The notes beneath the pieces were generated by a model. The model did not search any database. It saw nothing but the letters and a program-made list of their open reading frames with translations, and was not told where the DNA came from. A DNA stretch of 64,000 bases, taken from assembly GCA_012064415.1 (NCBI GenBank), contig SSNU01000247.1, forward strand, positions 1,054,629-1,118,628, given 5' to 3'. Of the stretch, positions 11,201 through 26,200 are shown piece after piece; the stretch's first letter is position 1, and each line of letters begins with the position of its first letter. Made by a program: the position numbers and the translations under genes. The stretch comes from Gyrodactylus bullatarudis (taxonomy: Eukaryota; Platyhelminthes; Monogenea; Gyrodactylidea; Gyrodactylidae).

Positions 11201-14200
11201 AAATAAGGGCTAGTTTTTGATATTCACAAGAGAATTTTGACCAAATTTATCGAATAAGTGAATTAGTATCTACAGTCATAAGCTGAATAGTCTTTAAGAG
11301 TTAAGATTCTGCTTTTTCTAAAGAAGCTTACATTCTTATGTGATTCTAAGAAAAAATTTCAGCTGCTGAAGATGAAGATGAGTCTACGGCCAGATGATTT
11401 GAAGCCTGCTTTTATTTCATCTCTGAGGAAATTTCGATGTCTGTTGACATCTATTGGACCTTTCAGCAATTATTTATATCTTGATTTTCCATATCGTAGA
11501 GTTTCTTGATATTTTCAAGACGAGTTACAAATATTCAAGAAATGATGATTGCAAGTGTTGAAAATATGGATTTAAACAAGAGATAATTGAAAAACAATTT
11601 TTGTTTAAAAAGAATTAGTTTTAGTCTTATGAATATGAATAAAATTAGTGATTCTGAAAATTTGCTCTAAAAATTTAATGAGCAAATTTTATTGGAGAAT
11701 TTTTTCATAAATTCACACAACTTCTGATGGTCTTTTAATTTTTCTCAACAGAACTTTTTCATATTGTCCTTGTCCCCAGATCGATTCTTCTAATAATTTT
11801 CAAGGTTTCTAAAATTCTCAATAATGGATCATAAGATCTCTTAATTTATCAATCGTAAATTTGATTCCTTATTTTTATGTTTTTCTCTTCAATTTCGTTG
11901 GAAAATTAATAGTTTCTTGGATTCAACATATGCGAAGACTATTTCCAGAACGACTTTATAACTTCAGTGCTATACTTTTTATAATTCAAATTTGCTCATC
12001 TCTTTCAAAAATTTGACTTTGCTACTTTTTTGGTGCTCTATTTATTACTACGGCCTCAAAAAAGTACTATTTGGTCTATTTTTACTCTAGACCAAGGACT
12101 GGCTGAATAGCAATAATAATCTGAAGAAAACAAACCTGCCCATCTTATCGCAATTTAAAAATATTTAGTACTATTTCTGTCCTAAATTGTTGTCCCAGTA
12201 CTTTTTATCTGAATTAAGTCTCAGAGTATAGTATAAAACCAATCAAAATTTTTGATTGTTGAGCTAGCTGTATTTCATCGTGTGAGCTGATAGCACATCA
12301 AAAATTATTACATAGAATTTAAAATTTAAACTAAAAGGATTTATTTTGTAAAATATGCGCTATAACAGTTAAATGGTGAAAAAAATTTGACAAAAAACCA
12401 GAATTTTTTCAAGAATTTACTATGAAGTACTATTTCTTACTCAAAATCTCTTAAATTTTCTCCAAAGAATTTTCTTCTCATTTTTCAGTATACGAGATAC
12501 TATTCTAAAATTTATTTGGTACTATTTTTGAGGCCGTGGTTATTACCATTGAGAATTTCAGATTTTGAAAAAGGGCGAATCTCATGGAAGGCTTAATAAA
12601 TTTCTCAAATAATTCGTCGAAATCGTAAAAAACCTTAAAAGCGTTCTCTTGGAAGTCTAACTCCTGAAGTTGTAGAAAAGAATAGATAAATCTGAAATAA
12701 ATGTTTAATTCTTCAGCTCACTTTCATCATGAGGATGATGGTGTTCAATGCAATCATGACCATGATGTAATACTCGAACAGGGAAGAAACAATCAGTCTC
12801 CAAATACGATATTTAAATGTATCTTTATTCTTTGGCATATACCGACAGAGGGGTTTGGCATTTATGGCAAAGTCCATGCAACGTTTCTAAAAATAATTTT
12901 ATGAAAATCAAAATCCTTTTGGTAATTCAAACCATGTCTCCAAGGAATATTCGCTTCTTTACATCAAGAATTGAAGTTGGGTCATCAAGATACATGGTGT
13001 CAGATACCTGGTTCAGTTCTCAGCTAGGGTATACTTAGGAGTCTCAATAAAGATAAGAAGTGTGACTTCTCTGCACTCAGATCATATTTTGCATATTTTC
13101 AAAGCGTGAAAGCCATTCTCCGTTAAGTCATTACCCATTTTTCCCACAATATCCCTAGGAAATGATAAAACAACGAAACTAACCATGAAGGCCCTCCTAA
13201 TTAATGATAAGACTTTTGAAGATAAACCTCAGGAAATTCATTAAATGGCCAAGTTATTTCGGATTTTAAATATTGCGTAGTAAAAATTCATTGAAAATTA
13301 AGCGACGATTCGAAAAATTCTAGGATTTTTAAAACATTTTCGCACATGCTTCAATACAAAATAATACAGTGAGTTGCATAAATAACGCCTCGAGATAACT
13401 CTACCCAAAAAATCCTCTCTTTATACCTCTCTGCCCCAATTTCATTGACCAATAATATTCGAGTATCCTATCAACCAATGAGATTGAAGCATGGTTTTTC
13501 CTTTTCAAATTTTTCTACTCTCTTTCCCCAGCATGATTTCGTTTTAGAGAATATGATTCTATATTTTACATAGAATTGAGAGTTTTATCAGAAAAGTTGG
13601 TACTAATATGAGGTTAAAAAGTTCCCTCCACCCTAGTAGCTACTCTCTTTCTCTCTTACAAGATTTACAAGTCTTAAAATTCTCTGAGGAGCTCATTATT
13701 GATTTGACGTACTTGATTCTTATCAAGATCCAGATCGACCAGTTCATTTTCACCCTGTTGTTGAAATGTTATAATGATAAGAGCGACAAATATGTTGAGA
13801 AAGAAGAACGGAAATACAATAAAGTAGACAATGTAAAAAATTGACATCTCTTGGCGGTAGTCTGTCCTGGGGCCAAAACTCTCTTGTGTAGCATCAATTG
13901 ACTGACGTAATATTCTAAATGTTAGAATAGTAATAGTAAAGGAGGATATCAAACAAAGCACTAATTTTGACTGAAACTTACGTAGGCCAACCTTCTCCAG
14001 TGGAGACAGTGAATAGTGTTAGCATAGCATAGTAGACATTGTCATAATTGAATTCTCTCACGTTCCATAAGCGTCGGCGGACGGTTACTTGATTCTCCGA
14101 ATCATAGTGAAAGAAATAACCTCTGAAAAATACAAAATATATTCCTTATCTACTTTGAAGTATAATGGTGAAATTATATTTGAAAAATAAATAATAATAA

Positions 14201-17200
14201 TCCAAATTGTGATCAAAAGTAATACAAAGTAATGATCATAGCAACATATATTTTGAATTCTATAAAACTTTTGGATTGATTTAATACAAATGATGAATTG
14301 AAAAAAAACTCACTGGCAAGATTCAACTGTCATTTTTGAGCCATCATTGCAGTAGAAAAATTTACCCTTGAATAACTGAACAGCGATGACAGCAAATATA
14401 AATTGAAAGAGGCAATAGACAATCAATATATTGAAAACATTCTTTAGTGAACTGACGACACAGTTAAATACAGCCTTCAACTTTGGCACTCGATTGATGG
14501 TCTTGAGAGGGCGAAGGACACGGAGTACGCGAAAGGAACGCATTGTTATCAAATTCTTTGCTGAATGCGAGCCACCAGTTTTACTTGAAAAAAGAACAAG
14601 TTAATCTCATCATTAGGGCTAGAGGACTGATTTATCCAAGGATCAAAAATAATCTTTCCTGATACAGATCATAGAAATAAAGTCATAAATCTGGATATTT
14701 TTGTTTTTAAATCATTAAATTTGGAGTCTTTTTCTATAGGTTCTATTCATAAATTTTAGAAAATTATTCATCAAAAGGATGAAAAGTCAATTAAAATCAA
14801 GAAAATAACAAAGAATTTGGCATGCTTGATGATGAATGTTAAATTCCGACTAATCAGATCAATTCCTCCTATTTAGTTCGACCCCGAATCGTGCATGACA
14901 TTATTATTGAATATTTTTATGTCTTTACTTATAAGTATTTCATATTTATTTAATTATTATTATTTAAGTCATAAATAATCTAAAAGTCTGAGTCTGAAGT
15001 ATATTTTCACGTTTTAGGGACATGCAATTTGAGTTATCATATCAGAGTTTGCTTATTTTTTCTATGGTTCATAAATAAAGGGGATTTTCCTAAACTGTAG
15101 TTATCCTGACAAAATATTACTTTGATATAAAGAATCCTGAATGTAAGATGCGAATATTTGCCTGGAAAGCAAATGCATTTACAGCTAGTTGATATGAAGT
15201 TGGCGATTTATGATTTTTACATAATTATCGAATTTTTCATCAACAAATCGAATTTGATCAAGATTTTTTGGAATCCATACCATAAGGCCCACTTTCCCGA
15301 TATGAAGAAAAATATTTCAAGATATAATATTTTTAAGAAGGAAAAATGATCAAAGTTCAATTTCCCTCGATGATAGGGTGATTTTCAAAATCTGATTCAG
15401 CATTTTTGACTTGTTTGTCTAATCGTGATCCTTAAAATCAACTTTTTATCACTTTCTCACTTTGGAATCAGCAAAATTTTTCCACTCAAAATTCAGAAAA
15501 ATAGAAATTTGGCACTACTTCGAGATTTGATCAAATTCGATATCTTGATATCTCTTGTAAGAATCTTCATATTAACCAAGTGTAAATGATGGATAAAAAA
15601 TTGAAGCTTGATAATCCGATTTCTGACACCAAGTTCAATGGACACTCTAATAAACAATGATTGTACACAACTAAGGGGCAGTTTAGAGTGTGAAATAGAG
15701 AGAGAGAGTAAAAGACCAAATTAAGCAATTAATTTGATAAAAAACAAGTCAATATTAGAATCGATTCATTCTCAAAGATAAAAATAGAAATTTAATTGCA
15801 ATAATAATCTGAATGTTCAATGTTTTCTTTTGCGCACGAAACATGTCTTTTCTATGCCACATTTGGCCTTGCATTTGTTACTGCTGTGTATGAGGAAATG
15901 AATGTCCTCAATGTGTAGAGTTGCCAACTTCATGCACTTCTGATAACATTCCATGGGTTGACATTGTGAGAAATCCTGGAACTCTTTAAGGAAATACTTG
16001 TGAAACTCTGAACCATATTCATGGCCAGCTTCGTGCATTTCATGATAGAATAATTCAACACTCTCTGGACTACATGGACTAACGTCGTGTTGGCATGTAT
16101 TCTCAGTGACTCGTTGAGTTCTATCATTATTATCAAGATCATAGTCATTGGAGGGCATTAAATGATCCAAAAGATTATTGATCTTACAAGAGTGTTTGCA
16201 TTCTGTATCATTTTTCTCGAATTGATCAAGATGAAAGATGTTCGTAGAACCCTCTTTCATACAGAGCTGGTAGCAATCGGTTTTTTCGCAATTGAGAAAC
16301 TTTTCGAATTTATTCTCCACCGCTTTGATGAACCCAGTCCCAGAGAGGAGACCTGACTCTTTCAACTCAAAAATAAAATTCTCAACAGCCACAGTACTGC
16401 AGTCCTTGGTCGATGAGTCCCGAGGGACTGACTTACACTGGGAATAGCAGTCTTCGTTTAATTTATAAACATCATCGGCATTGTAGGTGGAAGGAATTTT
16501 ATCTCGTATACACCGACCGAGACAGTCATTGGAGCACCACTCGAAATCATTAAAGAATTTCTTCACATCATTCCTGAATTCATTCTTTGGTCTCTTCTCT
16601 GAGTAATGAACAAAATTTTTGATAACTTGATACTCGCAACCACTCGCTGTGACAAACCAAAAGAGGAGAGAAAGGAGGATTTTCATATTTTTTTCTTCTA
16701 CCGTCATATACTCCATTCTTTTGGGTTTTTTATAAGTAATTAGAGCTATTTGATAAGGTAAATGAGAAGCAATTTTTAATAATTAGAGAATAAAAGATTC
16801 TGATTCGAAATTTCACAACGAAAAAAAGAATGTGGTAATTGGATAGAATCAGCAGAAATGACTTGTATAGTTATTGACATATAGTATAGCATCTTATTAA
16901 AAGATGAATTCAAATTTGAATCTACAAGAAAAAGTTAAAGATATTTTTTATAAACTCTCATCTTTATGTCGACTCAAGATTTATATTGATCGAATAACCA
17001 GAGGTATTTTAGTGTAGCTGCTTCTCATTTGTTCAAGGAAGTCTTTAAATCTTTCTCTTATAGAAAAAAGAAAGAACAAAGGGGTGTGTGGAAAAGAATG
17101 ATAATTTGCCAATTCATTTTGTCAACAGAGACTGAGGGAGAATTTGTGAAGAACAAATGATTAGAGATGTAGTTCTTTTTATTTCTTTCAATAATTTCTG

Positions 17201-20200
17201 TTTTGAATGAATGAAATGCAATGTGTATGCTTAAAAAAGATAAAGGCTCCCTTGGGTATTGTTGATCAGCAACAACTGTGTGTCTATAGTGTACACGTAA
17301 TTCCCTCTAATTACATTGAGTGTATTTCAAGACTGGCAGAAGCACAAGAGCAGTTCCCTACTATACTCTTAATACTCGTAATTATTATTATATTCTTCTA
17401 CTCACACACTAAATACTAATCGTAAAAGTGTAGCAGTGGAATATGTGTTGAAAATGTATTTAATTTAGATGTTGTAGACAGAGAGATTATTACAGTGTGT
17501 ATGTCTACTTAAACCACATTTTCTCTTTTCTCTTCTACGTTTTGTTTGGCTATTTGCACGTGTTTAATTCCAAGAGGGATTGAACGCAAAGTTTACTTCT
17601 AAATACAGAAGACTACAGACTGTACACTATACAACGTATACAGATGAATTATGAGCTTTCCCTCTGCTTACCTCAATAATAATCCTTAAATACATAATAA
17701 AAGAGAACTAGAAGAAGAAGGGGAAATTTGTAGATAATATAATAACTGGAAATTCTCAAGAGAGTTGAATCCATAGAGAAGAAAATGCATGGACTCCTCT
17801 ACAAAATCAGAGGAGAAGGGATTAGGGAATCTGAACAATTTTTGCTACCACTGTAATTTGAGTGTATTTTTGTAGATTTCAACTCTCCCCCCCCCCCTAA
17901 TTTCTCTTTTTAGTCCCTGTCTTATTCAAGTCCCAGTAGTTCATAAAAAGGTGTAAGTACTCTGTCGTTTTGTCAACCCTTGTAAAAAGATCCAGTCACA
18001 AGTTTAAGAATGAAGAGGGGTTTCTTAAATACTTCTCAGAATAGAGGCAGATTAGTATGCTCAAATAACGAAAAATATCAAAAATCTCCCCTCAGAAGAG
18101 AATTTTGTTTCAATACTGATTTAAAAAATTTTTTATCATAGTTTTCTATTCACTGTACGAAGAAGTAGGAGAAATGAATGATAGATTAACTGGACATGTT
18201 TCTTCCAGTGTTTTTTACCAAAGATTTTGAAAAAAATATTTTTATGTTATCCAAGATGAGTGATGGATTCTCTCTCCCCCTCGCTCTTAAAAAGTAAAGT
18301 GATACTTGAAATGATTAAGAGAATGATGAACAGGGGAGAGAATTTGGATCGAAAGACATTAATAGATCAAGTGTGAATGTCTATTTGTCCATTTGTTCAA
18401 CCCAACCTCTTCACAACTGTATTGTTATTCAACCACACAGAGGAAAGTGTTCTATTCCGATCTCCAAAGCAATTCAATGTTCTAAGTAGGGCTTCAAAAA
18501 AATATATCCTAAAGATGAATTTTTAGAACAAAGAAAAAAAAAACTTTATACTTTTAAATTAAAATTAAATTACTACTCATAAGTATTCGTAAAAAATAAT
18601 TTATTAAACATTCTAATTTTAATTAAAAATGATATGGAATTCAAACCAGTCTTCATTAGAGTCCCTGATGCAGAGGAATATGTTATTCATATAGCTAGAG
18701 TGTATGGGTCGCTAACTCGTAATCAAGATTTTTGTGAGTTTTCGTAATCTTTACGTGAAATTAATAGGAAATTTTGTGCTATTAGATTCAAGACCATAAA
18801 ATAAAAATGGTCCAAGTTAAGACTTTATAACTTTGATCCAGGAACAAGAAAAATTTGTTATTTTAACGAAATCTAAATCCTTGAAACAGTCTCTTAGAAA
18901 AACAAAGTCTTTTTAGAACTTTTTCTAAGGCCCTAGAAATGTGCATTCGGTCCCAAATTTATATTGTCATTTGCGGGGAAAAGATCAGAGCTACTCATAA
19001 TTGGGTAAAATCTGTATTTTTTTGTATGGGAATAAATACTTCTTTCGACAAGATCTTTAAGTATTCATTTATCCTACACAGAAATTACCAAAGAATCCGA
19101 TTTTGTGATCAATATACTTAATACTCTTACAAGTTTGAAGAACCTTTGGTTTTCTCATAATTATATATGAATATATCTTATTATAAAGTTAATTTTAGAT
19201 CCTTTTCTTCTGATTTCAAATCAATTACATTCATTAACCCTAGAACCACATTTTAATTTTTCTTATGGGAGTTTTAATACAAATGAGGGGGGCGTTTCAA
19301 GACCCCCAAATGCCATTCTAGGGTTAAGATGACTCAATAGAGAGGGATAGGAATAGGAGGATCAACATACCTGATGAGGAAACCAAGAATGGCACAGATG
19401 ACGACAACAGCATCAAGAATATTCCAGCAGTCACGGCAGTATGAGCCCTTGTGCATTAGTACGCCAATGTCTATTATCTAAATGTAATTGATTAAGAACA
19501 AGTTTATTTCAATGTTATCAAAATTCAAGAGAGAAAGATTAATTAAAGAACTCACTTTGAGGAACATTTCAATGGAGAAGACTGCTGTAAAGGCATAGTC
19601 AAAGTATTCGAGGACCTTATTCCTCGAGGAATTCGAGCTAATCGGATCTTCAGCAGCCAAGGTAAGACTACTTGTAACGATGACGATCATGATGAATAAA
19701 TCGAAATATCTCAGGTTCACAATGTAATGACAGATTTGGCGTATCCTAAAATGGATGAATCCGTGTAATGATGAGAATTAATTACCCTTTTACAGGGCTA
19801 TTGGTGCAGTCTTACAAATCTGATTTCAAAAGTTATTTGTCAATTATTTATTCCATTTGTTGAGCACATAGTGATGGCTTGATGTTTCCGTAATTTTCTC
19901 CAATCTTCAAATCCTAAACTCAACTTTAACCCTTAATGTTCTACATATACCTCTTAAGCACCTCATTACTATACATCTAAGCCTAAGAAAATATTTTGTT
20001 CATCACCATTCGATAGAAAATCTATTAATCTCCTGGAATACGTAAAAATCTCAGCTCTATACAAATTGAAAAATTTAATTTTTGTTTAAAACGTTTTTTT
20101 TTGAAAATCTATTTCTCAAGGTCATAGATAAAAAGTAAAATAACGGAATTATACCCATAGAATTCAATATTGCCTGAACAGCTAAAACTTTCAAGATAGC

Positions 20201-23200
20201 CAATACATTATTTGGATCAAAAAGTAATAATTGCGTTTAAAAATTTTTGGGACTGAATCAACTGAGTCTTGATATTCAAAAAAAATCTTTTGGATTCGAT
20301 TTTTGTTCAATTTTAAAGAGAAAAATTATGAATAAAATAATCTAGCCAAAAGTAAATATGAAATTAACTTGTTTTTGTTAGAAAAAAAATTAACTGTAAT
20401 TAGTAGGGCGACCAAAATGCCTTTGAGAGTGAGTCTAAAATACTTTGAAAATATTAAAAATTCAGTCCTTTTATTTCTAAACCTATTAATAAGAGAAATA
20501 AGTTTGCCTTTTTTGCCTATTTCGAGGAGGCTTGCCTTTTTTAAAAAGGATTGCTTTTTCATTTTTTTCAAGGATTGTGCAAATTTTTTATCCCTTGTTT
20601 ATCTTGATCTTAGTTAAATTTTCATTTTCTGAATCTAATTTTAGGGGGGACTCGGTAAACAGCCAATAGAAATGGCTTATCCAACTCAACATCTCATTCT
20701 CATTCTATTCACTTGAAAGGCTTGAAGAATTGATTAATTTTTTTAAATCACTACTTGTGAGAGATATTCGATTATATGAATATACCTTTTATGCTTTACT
20801 ATGTTGTTAAAGCTACTTTTTGGATTTTTAATGAGATCTCCTTTAAGTCCGCTTTCAGCAGATATCTTCTTGGGATGCTTCTCGTGAGAAACATTCGATT
20901 TTATGAATTTGCCTTTTTTTGCCTTTTTTCATCATAAAGTATGCCTTTTTCTGGTCGCCCTAGTAATTAGTAATTAGTAATTACACCTTACTCCTCTCTC
21001 CCCCTTTTGCAAGCAAAAGAATGAATCAGATTGTAAGACTGCAACTAACTGACTCTGTAAAAAGGAAATGAATGACTTATCGATTTGTAAAGAAGAATGG
21101 ATATTCTCAAATCATCCTCAATCTAATCAGTCCAATAAATTTGCAGAAAATTCGAATAAAAGATTTACAACTAAATTTAAAATGCAAGAACACATTTGTA
21201 ACCAGTTGCTAGTTGGTTGAACTCAGCGTTTATTGGGTGAATAAGACAAAAGATAGACTTACGGATTTGCTGGACTAAATAAAAACAAGGTCTTTGTTTT
21301 AATCAGTGGTCGTGCAATCTGAAACCGACTTCCTTCGGTAGCGTAGAATAACTCTATGTTTGGGTCAATATTCGAGAAGGCAGCTGATTAAAATAAGATT
21401 TACGATTCAATTTATTCATATAAAAATGATAAACTCACCATGTCCAATAAATGCCAATTCGTTGAGTCTTCCATTAGGAATGATTCTGAAGTAAAGAAAT
21501 TATCCTATTAGTTATGGTTGACGCAAAATTTCAAAATCTAAAATATAGAGGTTAAATTATTGGCCAAGTCAAATATTCTTCTAGATCTATAATGCAAAGA
21601 TCTATATGGTCTGTTTACAGAAAGGATAAGTGATATATGCGGATATTATCACTTGGCCCAAGTTTATTTACACTTTTTGGTTAAGAAAAAATAAAGAGTA
21701 TTTTAATGATGAAAAGAATTAATCAACTTTTTACGCTTTTGATCGTATCCTTTTCTTTTTGATAAGATCTCATCTAATCCTCGTACTGCTCAAAATGTTC
21801 TCGTACAAGATGGGTCATATGAAGAAACATCTTGGTCAACTTTCAGAAGAGACGTGTCAATTTATTTGGCAAAATGATAATATCAACATAGATCACATTT
21901 TGTAAACCATTTGATAATACACCGAATAGATTTTAGACTCAAACCCAATATTAATTGGTGGTGACAAGATCAAAGTTAAAATGTTGCTTCATCATATCAT
22001 TCAGAGATAATGGATGTATAAGAAAGAGAAAAAGAGATGGAAAGAAAATACCAAAGAATACAGGTAGCTAGTTAATTGGGAAATTGAAAGAATTGTAATG
22101 AATCCATATATGTGTGTGTGTGTGTGTGTATGTGTGAGGTAATACTCAGGGATGCTCTATAAGGAACAAAGAGAGAAAGGGAGAGAGTAAGTGAAAAGAA
22201 AGAAACATATTGGCATAGAATATCAAAAGAATTAGAGAGTGTAGAATATGCACCAGAGTTTTATTATTGATTCTATTTTGAATGAGAATAATAACAAATG
22301 AAGATGAGAAGGTGAAGGAAGTAAAAGGGGATGTTTTCTATCAGGAATTTTACAGTTTTTCTTTGAAATCACTTTGAATAGAAAAATATAGAAAATTTGG
22401 TTAATATTATGTTGGGAATCTATGATTTTTACGAAAACCTCGATTTTTTCATCAAAAATTCGAAGGTGTTCAAGATTTTTTGGAATCCTACTCATGTTGC
22501 CCACTTTTACCATTTGAAGAAAATAATTCTGAAGAAAAATATTTTCAAAAAAAGTACGGTGATTTTTCAAATTTCGACTCTCCCACTTTCAAATCAATAA
22601 GAATTTTGAGTTCAAAGTTCGAAAACTGAGTGAAAGAAGTTACTTCTTCATTACTTTCTTGACCCTATAGAGACGATAAGAACGATTCTAAATAAGACTC
22701 TAACGACAATTACTATTCTCAATAAGGATTCTTTTGTTATCATCTAAGAAAGTAGATTTTCGATTGAATTTCCCATACACTATTAAGTAGATGAAAGCCA
22801 ATCTTTACTAATCTTGGTTATTCTATCCAAGTTTAGATATCTCTTTGAGATTTTTGGGTATTTTTGAGATTTGTCTAGCGTGAATAAAATGGATTGTTTG
22901 ATATTGTTTGGACCTGCGTAATAACCGAGAATTTCCGACTTTAAATAAACACCCTATATGCTTTATAGTATATACTATTCTCACGAAAGATTGAAAAAAT
23001 GACAGTTTTAATAGAAGAGAAGAAGCCAACACTAGCATGTTCTGTGTAAACCGTGGATTAGGACTAGATTTTAGATTTTTTCTGTTGGATAGAGTTTACA
23101 GACAAAGAGAGAATTTCAAGCCTCAAGATTTTTCTTAATTCTTATACAGTATAGTATTCCACACTCTTACCCTAGGGATTACAAAACTTCTCTGTGGACA

Positions 23201-26200
23201 ATAAATATTAGTAAAAGTAGATTTAATCAGAATAAAACCAACCTTTTTTCAAAAAATCTTCTAGACTGTAGACATTTTTCGCCTGTTTCAGAAATCATAT
23301 GTTAATTTTAAAATACCTTTTCATTCCCACAGATGTTATATTATTTTAGAATTGAGTTTTTTTGATACAAAATTCATTTGTAAAGGTTTAATGGGTTGTG
23401 TTGAATTTGGAATCTCTTCATAATAATCATATAGTCACTTGTAAGTAGATAATAAATTTAAAGAAAAACGTTTAGGTAAGGAGAACAAAATGATGCTATT
23501 TATCAAACTTGACAGAATTGAGTATCGTTCAATAAACCAATACTCGGATAATTATTTGTCCTTTAGGAGAACTAAAGTGAGGGACTGCAGCATATGCCAA
23601 TTAGTTATGTACAAGTAAAATAGTAGTCTACATGGTAGACAGTTGTGTCATACTTGGAGATGTAGAGATGCATTAATGGCCAAATTATTTAATTAATCAA
23701 TTCAAATGAGTAGATTTAGCCAACACCTTACACCTTGAAATTACTAACAATTTTGGACTCAAAAAGTCGTGCAAAGTTTTTTTCTTTAATCGGTGATTAA
23801 CCCTTTAAGACCCAGCGGGTCATATATGGGACAGGTTAATTATTTTGCGATAGAAACCTTATTATTAACCATGGAAAAATATTTTTTTTTAATCTGAGAA
23901 ATGAGAAATGTTTTTTGAGCTTGCTGACTCAAAGTCATGCTAGTGTTAAGAACGAACGAAGGATTATTGGTGAATAAAGCTTTATGTTCATCAGTTCTCT
24001 TCAGACCAAAAACCGACTTTAGATACGTTTATATACATGCAAGTTTAAGGAGCATTGTAAAATCTAACAAATAGCAAGTATTCATTCAAGATTGACCAAT
24101 GAGGGTTGAATGTGCTCATACTTATGTGCAAAAACAGCAGTTGATATTAACACCTCTTCTAGTTGCAAATCATCAAATGAATCCGACTCACAACACCCTA
24201 GTAACAAAATTTCTGCTGTACTCCTTTATGATCGAAAGAGGTATTTTTCTCAACCAGAAGTACAAGCCCCTACTCCATCATGAAAAAGAAATCTGTCGAC
24301 ATCACCTAAGCAAGAAAAAAGCAAGGGGAAACAGAGAGGAGGATTACCAACTAATAATGTATGTACTAATAGATGTATTCCTTACAGCCCCAAGAGTATG
24401 AGCATATCCAACCCCCATCGGTCAATCTTGGACGAATACTTGCTATTTGTTAGATTTTAAAATGCTCCTTAAACTTGCATGTATATAAACGTATCTAAAG
24501 TCGTTGTTTGGTCTGAAGAGAACTGATGAACATAAAGCTTTATTCACCAATAATCCTTCGTTCGTTCTTAACACTAGCATGACTTTGAGTCAGCAAGCTC
24601 AAAATATTTTTGAGGAAATCAGGCAACTGTTGTCTTCAAATGAGAATTTTGTTAAAATCATAAATTCCCACATTCATCGAGAAGTGTCGTATATCTGAAA
24701 TAGATAATACACTTGATATATTTGCCCATAATCATCATTGTACATTTTGTTTATATAGCCGCATTAGTATGTAGTATATATTTGGTGGTGAATTAAATTC
24801 TAAACTGGCTAGAAATCAAATCACATACTAAAATTAAAGTGAGAGGGATGTTTTATTTGGAAAGTGAATAAAACTCACTCATGGTTTCCTTTATCATGGG
24901 ATCTCTTCAAGAGGGAAATCTTTCTCGAGGTTGTTTTGTCTGCATTTTGCTGGAAAATTGAAAGAAATGTTTATTATTTTTTCAGTGTGATTATAATTCT
25001 AGAAAAATGATACTTTCCAGTCATCTAATTCATGATTTTATTCATCCGAGAAACTCGAATCATAAAGGAATCGTGAAGGTACGGTTGAAATTCTAAGGAA
25101 ACATTTAACATCTCACATAGGGTCTATGCAATGCGGTGTCAGATCATGCATCAAATTCTTCTCATAGTTTAGAGATTCGAAAATAGAATGAATTATCTAT
25201 CTTGTGTCATTTAACTGATATCTGAAGCTAATTGAATTCAAACTCCCATTTGGCGTCAGAATCCCATTTTTCGAATTTTGAGCTGAAAGTTTTTATTGAT
25301 TTGAAAGTGAGAGGCTGATCGAAAGAGTTTTTTCAGGATCAGGATAAGACAAGAAAATCAATTCAACTGAATCTGATCTTATACATAATCACATTATCGT
25401 ATTCCCAACATCATATCAACCATCTTTAGCTCGTCAATAGATTGTAAATAAGCTCATTATAAGGATAACTTGAGTTTGGGTTTGATTGAATCAATATCAG
25501 GTTCAAGCCTTTCATTTGAACGATAATTATCGTTTCCTTATGCTTCATAGAGAGTAGCGAGTGAACACAGACCAGGAGAATTATTCACAAATTAGTTTTT
25601 TTCAATAAAGAAACTCAAAGGAATAAATTAAACCTATAGTAACCAACCTTATCCTATTCATAGAAAAATATTTACTTCTGATTCATTGGACTGCATCTTT
25701 TGAAGTTCCTCAGCTGCAGTTAGTTCTTGGGCATTGGCCAAATTGTCAACAGCAATAGCCAAAAAGACATTGAGCAATGTATCTGTTATGTTATATCAAG
25801 TTAAGGAAAATTAAAACCTTCATCTATAGGTATAGAATATATATTAAAAAAAGAATAAATAAAAGGATACAATTGCCGAATAAGACTAGGAGTATGAAGT
25901 AAATTGAGTACAAGGCACTGCCCTTTGCCCGTATCCCAGCATACATGACGGAATTCCAATCTTCACCGGTAAGAACCTTAAAGTAACAAAAGATTTATTC
26001 TTTAAATCAACTGAATTCGTCATTTAGTAATACAAAATGCCAAGGCCTAGAGAAACAAGGTGGACTTCTCACTTGAAATACTGTCAGCAGGGCATTCACA
26101 AAAGTATCAAAGTTTTGCTCTGGGCGTCCATTATTGAAATTGAATCTAAATTATAAATTAATGTTATTTTTCCAGATTGATCGGCTCCGGATTTCATGAC

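Larger units (their letters stand above)
14584..19370. other. 4.8-kb Cav2 intron with a nested gene and an FB-A foldback
   Basis: It contains the FB-A copy (15184-15581), the three-repeat Cys protein gene (15817-16686) and a short C tract at about 17888. A small terminal-inverted-repeat sequence at about 19236-19326 has CCCTAGAA/TTCTAGGG ends. The stretch 16740-19230 otherwise shows no gene. Confidence 0.55.
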
